This document shows positions 56,890-64,000 of a stretch of DNA of 64,000 nt, in pieces (the stretch's first letter is position 1; every line of letters begins with the position of its first letter). Source of the DNA: Magnolia sinica (taxonomy: Eukaryota > Streptophyta > Magnoliopsida > Magnoliales > Magnoliaceae); NCBI RefSeq assembly GCF_029962835.1, contig NC_080577.1, positions 23,790,501 through 23,854,500 on the forward strand, in the 5' to 3' direction. The notes beneath the pieces are model-generated. The model searched no databases. It was given only the letters and a program-made list of their open reading frames with translations, and was not told the origin of the DNA. The position numbers and the translations under genes were made by a program.

Positions 56890-59800
56890 ATGGGCCTTCT
56901 CAAATCCCTTTTCTTCTCCACACTCCTTTTTCTGGCCTCTTTTGCTTTCCTCATACATCGAAATGCCGCTGCCGATCTCTACACCATGGTCTTCAAGGGC
57001 TGCTCTCAGCAGACCTTCACCGGCAACAGCGGCTTCCAACAGACGCTCACCTCCCTCTTCGACTCCCTCATCGCCCAATCCGCCAGCACCCGTTTCTTCA
57101 AAACTTCCGTTGGCAGCGGCCAGAACGCGGCTACCGGACTCTTCCAATGTCGGGGAGACCTCAGCAATGCCGATTGCAATAGCTGCATCCGCAAAATCCC
57201 CGAAATGTCAAGCGGCTTGTGCGGGAATGCCGTCGCCGCACGCATACAGCTCACTGGCTGCTACGCCCTCTATCAAATCACGGGCTTCCCTCAGATCCCC
57301 GGCACCCAGATGCTGTACAAGACGTGCAGCCCGTCGGAGGGGAATTTCGAGGAGAAGAGAGATACTGCATTCGCCGCCGTGGAGAGCGGCATTACGGGCG
57401 GGAACGGATTCTACGCCACCACATACGCTTCGGTGTATGCTATTGCTCAATGCGAGGGGGATTTGAGTGTGGCGGACTGTGGACAGTGCGTGAAGGAGGC
57501 CGTCCAAAAGGCGCAGGTGGAGTGTGGGAAGTCCGTTGCAGGGCAGGTGTATTTGAATCGTTGCTATTTCAGCTTCAGCTATTACGGCAATGGAGTTTCA
57601 CATCATTCTTCTCCTTCAGGTGAGTTTCTGAGTTCGTTCGAACTCTCTACATCTTCAGCTGTTGAAGTTTCTATGCGTTAGTCTTGTTGATCTGTGCTCC
57701 ATTAATTTCTTATTTCGTTTCAATGACTTGAATTCGACTGTTGCCTGATTCAGTATTGTTTATTTAAAATGTTAAATTGACTTTAACCCGAATGCTTGTT
57801 TCGATTGAAAATTCAATCTGATACTTAGAGAATCTATAGAAATTCAATCTATACATGAACCTGAATGCTTGTTTCGATGGTTGCTTGATTCAGTATGGTT
57901 TATTTAGAACATGAAATCAACATGAAGATGAATGCTCGTTTCGATTGAAAATTCGTTCTGAGCTTGTGTTGTAGACTATATACTGAAATTCAGCTTGAAT
58001 CCTAACTGCTTGATCATTGGATTAGTATGTGGGACATTGCTCTGAACTTCTGTTGACTGTTCAAAAATGGACCATTGATGGGAACATCTAGTCAGTCCAA
58101 TTTTTAGGTTAGAGGTAGTATATGATTCTTAAGTATGGTGCATGATACTTGTGCCCACTTTCACTGTCCTTGTTGATGAACACATACTCAAATTTGGGCA
58201 GTCGAAATTCTGGGCCATGTTTTGGATGGGGATTGCTGAAAAATCTTCCTGATTGGTCAATGTTAGCAATCCAATCGACGGGCGTTTGCCTGTTGAATTT
58301 CGACTGGACCATTGACCATCACTTGTTAAATTTCCTATGATGGCCCACGTTTAGAATGTAAGAGTCATCAGATCAGTGTTTCTTTCTTTTTTTTCTTTTT
58401 TTTTTTCCAGCCATAGCTTATCCAGAATGGGCCCCACAATGTTGATGATTTCGATCGCGGTACTTATTTCATGTGTATGGATTATGCACAAGTATGACCC
58501 GTGGTTCAAAAACACAAAAATCCCTACCCAACTCCATGTCAACCGGATCAGGTCGACTCCATGACTTGATCAGTAAAAGAAGTTCCCTGCATTGATTGTG
58601 AACCATAGATCAAAAAATTGAAAACTCAACCCATGTCAACCAGACTGGGTGGACTTGAAGACTCAGGCCGAGTTTTTTTTTTTAGTCTTTATTGTTCATT
58701 TTTCCTGGCTCAGTATGTAATAATTAAAAATTAAAAATATATATAACAATAGACATAAAAAGAGGCCAAGTTCTTTCTTTGTGACAAATAGGGAATGTCC
58801 CTTGTGTGCACTGAGTTCGTACATGCAGGCTCATGGTTGGTTTATCAAGGCCATTGATCTGATCGCTCCATCATGGATGTACCTCGCCTAAAAAATCTCC
58901 TCATGGACCACTCTAAACATTCCTTATTTGGCATGCAAAATACATGGTTAAGAAGAAATGCACCAATAAGTCACATTCAATGGCTAGAATCTTCTGACTT
59001 GGGGGATTTGGGGAGCATGGCCTGACCATGTTCCGTAATGGGGGCCAACAGATCAATAGCTTGGATAAACCAACCATGGGCCCCACATGTATAAAATCAG
59101 TGCACAATAGGGAAGATCCTTCTCATTACAATCAAAAGGTTGTAAGAAAGTAGAAATTAACCCACTGCCTCCTTTTTCATCAAAAAAAAAAAAACCTGTG
59201 GAGAGTGATTCCATTTGAGTCACTGTGAATGGTGTGGCCGGAACCGGGAATTCCCTAGTGACTCAGCTTGAAATCTTGCCGACTCAAGTTGATTGAGTTG
59301 AGTTTTGAGTCGACTCACTATGTTTTAAAAATATAGTGGAACCCCTATATGATGACAAAGTATCGAATGATTCGTTATTTGGTTATAGCTAGTGGATTGA
59401 ACACTCTAGATTGATTTGCACCCGCGTAGCTTGATAGTGGAGATAGTTTATAGTTTATTTTTTGGTGTATGATCAATCTTTCATACTCAAACTGGTTGTA
59501 TTCTTAGGCTGGAAAACTCACAGCCCCATCTAAGACTCTTGAAAGCAAGTATTGTATAGTTTCTGAAATGGATTTGGGGTATTTCTCTTTGTTTCTAACA
59601 GGGTCAGGACAGCAGCAGACGGGGAAGACGGTGGCTATTGTAGTCGGAGGGGCTGCAGCTCTGGCTTTTGGGGTCATTTGTCTCCTTTTCCTGAGATCCT
59701 TGTTGAAGAAACGTGACGGTAAGCATAGAAAAAATGACTGAAAAACAAGAGATGGGTCTTCTTAAGGAGGTTTTCTAGCCTCGCATGCACCTTTAATAGT

Positions 59801-60735
59801 AGCAAATGCATGAAATAGGTTAGCTCTTGGGACACCTGATCAATGGGTAAGGCGTGCCTCTGCTTTGAAGATGAACATGTGTAAGAAATCAGGACAGTCT
59901 GCTCACCTGGTTGGCTGCCTGCTTGTGTTGAATGGGGACATTGGCAAGTCGTTTAGAATACGCCGGCTTAGTGGTGGCCCACCTGTTGAATGTGGACTAT
60001 TGGGAAGTCATTTAAGATCGTCCATTTTGGCCCACCTGATTGAGTGGACCAACTTGGTTTCTGCACATGTTCATCTTTGTGGTGGGGCTAACTTTTGAAC
60101 GGCTCAGATGTTACACGCACTACCCAGTTTGCACATGTGATTTACACTGTAGAGGTGCATGTCTTTGTTTTGTTATGCCCCTACACCTGGGGCTGGATAT
60201 CTGAGCCATACACCCGGTGGGCCATCCTCGCGTCAATGTCAGCTAGCCACACGTGTGCATTTAAATGGTTATTCTGTTTTTGTCCTACACGTGCGGCCAC
60301 GTGATGAATTGACGACCCTGATTTTTGGGTCAGGTCATCCATACAGGGGGGTCCCACCTGATGCACGGCGATGATATCGTCTACAGTGCTTGCGTTCCTA
60401 TCAAGTTCTTCAACTTGGGGAATTATTTGATACTCTGGCTGGGCATAATAAGCAGGCGGTCATAATTGTACACGTGGCATAAATGAAACCAAGTTAAACG
60501 ACGTCAGACAATTAAATGAGCATAATTTTGGGTTATGACACGTCTAAACCGGGACCCATCATTTGCACAGTTTCATATGAATTTCTTATTACAGTCCAAT
60601 TATGCAATTTATAAGTAATTTCTAAATGTTTGTGCATCATTCATCGCTCTCTGCCACAGTATTAATGCTTTTCTCTTTCAATTTAGCCATTCTCATTACT
60701 GAATTTTCGTTTTTTTTTTAAATGCAGATTATTGA
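56890..60735 (+). CDS. Plasmodesmata-located protein (DUF26 receptor-like protein)
   Basis: Three coding exons, 56890-57619, 59602-59718 and 60728-60735, join in phase (730+117+8 nt) to 284 residues. Order: signal peptide (1-27), two DUF26/Gnk2-like domains each with C-x8-C-x2-C (CRGDLSNADCNSC and CEGDLSVADCGQC), a short linker, one membrane span (about 253-274, VAIVVGGAAALAFGVICLLF) and a tiny cytosolic tail RSLLKKRDDY. This layout, without a kinase, is the PDLP family, which sits at plasmodesmata and affects cell-to-cell movement and callose. Splice sites are CAG|GTGAGT, AACAG|GG, ACG|GTAAGC and TGCAG|AT. The length and the KKxDDY-type end are normal for the family, and no disabling change is seen. 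A cysteine-rich secretory protein is the main alternative, but the membrane exon argues against it. Confidence 0.9.
57620..59601 (+). other. PDLP intron 1
   Basis: 1,982 bp, T-rich, without a coding frame of its own; includes scattered GTGGGCCCCAC-type words (about 58420, 59040-59095). Confidence 0.8.
59602..59718 (+). CDS. PDLP exon 2 (transmembrane exon)
   Basis: 117 nt, phase 1 at both ends, encoding the end of the linker (SGQQQTGKT), the membrane helix and LLKKRD. Without this exon the exon-1 frame would run on into the intron for about 20 residues and stop at 57681. Confidence 0.88.
59719..60727 (+). other. PDLP intron 2 with MITE fragments
   Basis: 1,009 bp holding GTGGCCCACCTG words and the ACTCTGGC ... 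ACACGTGGCAT family (60430-60480). The 70-80-residue frames in it are not genes. Confidence 0.7.
60728..60735 (+). CDS. PDLP exon 3 (8 coding bases)
   Basis: After TGCAG the bases AT-TAT-TGA complete D-Y-stop, giving the family-like ending KKRDDY. The exon continues as 3' UTR. Confidence 0.8.
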
Positions 60736-63700
60736 AGGGATGGAATTCGGCATTATAGGAGGTCGTTTTGTAGATGAAATGTTTTTTTTTTCCCCTTAAA
60801 AAACAATCTTTTGGGGGGTGATGTTGTCAGTTTTGAGGTGAAACGGATTTTTCTTTTTTTCTTTTTTTAAAGGGGAGGGTGCAATTCCTTGCGGATGCGC
60901 ATGAATGTTTTTTTTTTTTAATTTTTAAATTTGGATCATTGGATATAATTGGAGAGAATTTTGGCCGTTGGTTCATTTTTCATCATGCCATGTGAATGTT
61001 TGAATGTGACACCCCTCTAAAGTTAGTGCGGACCATATAAACCTATGAAATGGTTTTTGTGCTATGGACAACCGTCAATTCATGATCTAATGATGAGGGC
61101 TGGCATGGTACCTGCATGTAACTGGTGGGGCCCCATCATCCCGCTTCTGCTTGATGATGTTGGTTTTTTTTGGACGAGGAATGCTAATCTGCAGTTCGCC
61201 GCATGGCAGTCCAGTCCTATGATGGTGCCCACGCGGCGAGCATGTCCCTTGGTTGGGTGGGCCACTGTGTGGTGTGGATGGGCTGAAATGAAATCCCCGT
61301 GATTATGACCGTTTAGCTGTGAGTTTCTGGTTTAATACGTTGCCACGTGCCAATTCCCATGCCTTTCGGAACGTGTCTCGTACATGTGGTGTCCCACCAA
61401 AAACAACAGTCCACATCAGTCGACCTCTTTGCCACGTGGTGCGAGGAGGTAACTGTAGAGACTTTTATGCTGTCATGACCATCATGATCTGTTTCCGCAT
61501 TAACAAACATGCGTATCTGCTTTGCCTGGAGTTCTTGATACTCTGGCGGCGACTGATGGTTCATATACATGCGCTCCTAAGTTATACACGTGATCTATGT
61601 GTGACACAAATCAAACGGTCCTCATTGTGGGTCCCAACATATATATAGTACGAAGTGTATGCTAAATCTGATGAATGGATAAATTTGTACCGAGTTCCGT
61701 CCATTCATTCTATTCATTGTTTGTCAACTCATCTGCCAGAGATCAGTTACTCATTGCAAGTGATAGATAATATATGATATCCTCGATTTGGACAGTTCGA
61801 TTTAAGTTCGAGGGTGTGATGTGTGCAACTGCTGGGTGCATGCGCATGAACCATCGCATTGGGGCCGAGTATCAGAATCTATCTATGCTTTAAATGAGTC
61901 ATCCCACTTTTATTAAAGTCGAATGTATCTGATGTTGATGAAAAGAAGAAGAGCAATTTGAAACTTCCACACACTTTGATAGCCTCGAATGGTACGCCTG
62001 TTTTACGAGGCAGAGGATTAGGTGCGGCCCTGAGTATGGGCCCACCTTAATGTATGTATTGTATATCCACGCCGTCCATCCGTTTTTCCAGCTCAATTTT
62101 GGGCATGAACCCAAAAAAATGAAGCAGATCCAAATCTCAGGTGACCATTTAACAAATTCTTGTGGGCCACTAAGTCTTGGATCAAGCTCATATTTGTTTT
62201 CTCCCTTCATCCAGTTTCTACATGGTATTCTCAACAGGTTGGATGGAAAATAAACATTACGGTGGGAAGTACGTGGATTTTACATATACAATTTGTGGGC
62301 TCCACGTAGGTTTGGTGTTTTACGCGCTGGGTAAAACAGGCATCGGAGAGTCCGGGAGTTAAGGGCCCGTTTGGAAGGGGGATTGAAAGGGAGTAATTCG
62401 TCATGGGGTGGATTGCACATAAACCGATGCTCTTAAATCAAGTATTGAATGATCTAAGCATGGATGGGTCTGTTTGGACGGCCGAGCCTATCATAGTTTG
62501 TTTGGCCGCGCATGTGCAATCCCATGCATTCCAACTGCGGGTGTGTTTGGGACGCTCATACTTGGTGAGAAACGCAGTCGCCTCACAATATTCGGTGCGG
62601 TGCCAGGAAACGGATTAGCTACTCCCCTGACACCAGCCCATGGATGGTGGTCAGTGCTCCATGGGCCCTACCATGATGTTTGTGGCTCATCCACGCCGTC
62701 CATATATTTTTACAGATCATTTTATGGTATGAGACCAAAAATAAGGTATATCCAAATCGTCTGCTGGCCACATTACAGGAAATAGTGTTGAATGAGCGCC
62801 AGCCATTAAAAAACATTTTGCAGCCATGAAAGTTTTGGACCAAGCTGATGTTTGTTTTTTCCCTTCATCTGGGCCTTTACGACCTAATCAACATATTGGA
62901 TGTCAAATAAACAGTAAAGTGGGCCTTATGAGGATTTTAATGATGGATATCCAATCACTATTGTTTTCATGTGGTGTGGTCCACCTTAGATTCAAGCTGT
63001 ACTACTCATTTGAGGAGTGTTAAAATTGAAAGAAGGATATGGATGAAGATAATGAGACAGACTTGATTAGTTATGATTTAACCGAAGATATAGTCATTGA
63101 TAGATTTTTTAGTGACAACACAACTACCATGAGGACTGAAATCATCAACAGCACCTGCTTTTAGATGGCATGTGAAACACTCAATCCATGTGGGGCTCAC
63201 AATTTGTATATGTAAATCGAACCAGTAATTGAAAACCCTTGATCACTTAAATGGTATATAGAATCAATGAGCTTGATTTGAAAAAAAATTCCAATGGCCT
63301 ACACAAATGCCAACAGTTTAAAGTTTTTCAGAAAACCAGCAAGTTCACGGGGCTTGGCCTGCATAAGTTATGGATCCTGTTGATTTAGCTATATTCATTT
63401 CATCCTAATGCATTACACTAATTTAATGGGTTGGATGAAAGATACATATCTCGTTCCTGATGCATGGCCTACCCTAGTTCAAAGATGTGGTTGATTTTCT
63501 TTTTCCAATGCCTAAGAGAGGATACAACTTGATGGAAAATAGTAGATTTTACATATTCAGATTAGAATGGACCAGGATCCCCTATTGCCCACAAGCTTGT
63601 AATGAGTTGGGTTCCCTCCACACGTTGAGTGGGACCCGTCGTTGCAAGGTCCATTTTTGGTAAGCTTCTTTCAAACTTCCATCAAATTCTGGTAAGCTTC

Positions 63701-64000
63701 TTTTCAGAACTATTTACCTGGAACTCCACCAGGAACTTCCCAAAAGAATTTTAGAAAACTCCGCCAAGAAATATTTATCTGAATGGAACTACTAGATTGC
63801 AAATAGTTTCATTCACCTTCTAAAGTTGAATGTATAGCATATCAATAGCAGTCATACAATATGCTAGTGGAATTAAGAAGAAAACAATATGAGCACCAAG
63901 GTTCTAGTTATCATCTAACAAAAATGCATGCATTAATTTGAACCGATTGTAACATGAATTATGAAAATGAAACTCTTCACATCTCTCAAACTCAGCTTCG
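60736..64000. other. PDLP 3' region and MITE fragments
   Basis: No further gene. Foldback-family copies at about 62000-62345 (inverted ends near TTTTACGAGG / GCGCTGGGTAAAAC) and 62611-63000 (left end GGATTAGCTACTCCCCTG, right end lost); a GGGCCCGTTTGGAA end at 62365; recurring CACGTGGC words near 61340-61440. The last 1 kb shows nothing recognisable. Confidence 0.4.

Noticed and set aside
56873..57623. Long frames antisense to or shifted from PDLP exon 1 (up to 197 residues)
   Set aside because: Shadows of the GC-rich exon; only the 56890 frame has signal peptide, DUF26 cysteines and splice continuity.
57620..57681. Exon-1 frame reading through to a 263-residue secreted protein
   Set aside because: A strong donor at 57619 and a matching membrane exon and tail explain the gene better; intron retention remains a possible minor isoform.

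Overview
This looks like nuclear DNA of a flowering plant: spliced genes with plant-specific families (a plasmodesmata-located DUF26 protein, an F-box/LRR protein, BAHD and receptor-like-kinase fragments), AT-rich spacer, plant Ty3/gypsy elements, a tRNA-derived SINE and very many small inverted-repeat transposons. A magnoliid is my guess from the style of the dominant repeats (endless variants of a GTGGGGCCCACCATGATG-type word), but the sequence alone does not prove it.

Only one gene looks complete: a plasmodesmata-located protein (PDLP) on the plus strand at 56890-60735, three exons, 284 residues. An F-box/LRR gene on the minus strand (9332 down to 6371) keeps its TATA box, first exon and C-terminal LRR part, but about 1.7 kb of nested transposons separates the two halves. 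Three further host-gene or retroelement fragments sit inside transposons: a receptor-like cytoplasmic kinase fragment in a hAT-like MITE (13954-14917), a BAHD acyltransferase C-terminus in a 9.9-kb Mutator-like element, and a LINE zf-RVT remnant in the same element.

Layout: 1-3810, 5' part of a degenerate Ty3/gypsy element on the minus strand; 3811-6370, spacer with two MITEs; 6371-9400, broken F-box/LRR gene; 9400-17270, spacer with two hAT-like MITEs with target duplications; 17276-17978, solo LTR; 19554-20094, long-TIR MITE; 23131-33030, Mutator-like element E1 with a perfect 9-bp target duplication; 33040-42880, MITEs and a 2.8-kb LTR element; 42889-47924, Mutator-like element E2, sharing E1's terminal inverted repeats and carrying an internally deleted gypsy element; 48120-53185, a 5.07-kb PIF/Harbinger-like element that splits a SINE; 53300-56150, MITE fragments; 56150-60740, the PDLP gene; 60740-64000, MITE fragments.

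The most unusual thing here is a 21-bp minisatellite family (core around GAGCGGGGCAAAC). In this window it occurs only inside E1 and E2, in both orientations, with a combinatorial set of unit variants and, in E2, an 84-bp (4 x 21) higher-order repeat. In E1 the arrays face each other as inverted arms around a captured BAHD fragment and around a short loop. I read this as a non-autonomous Mutator-like family with foldback-type repetitive interiors. No transposase was recognised.
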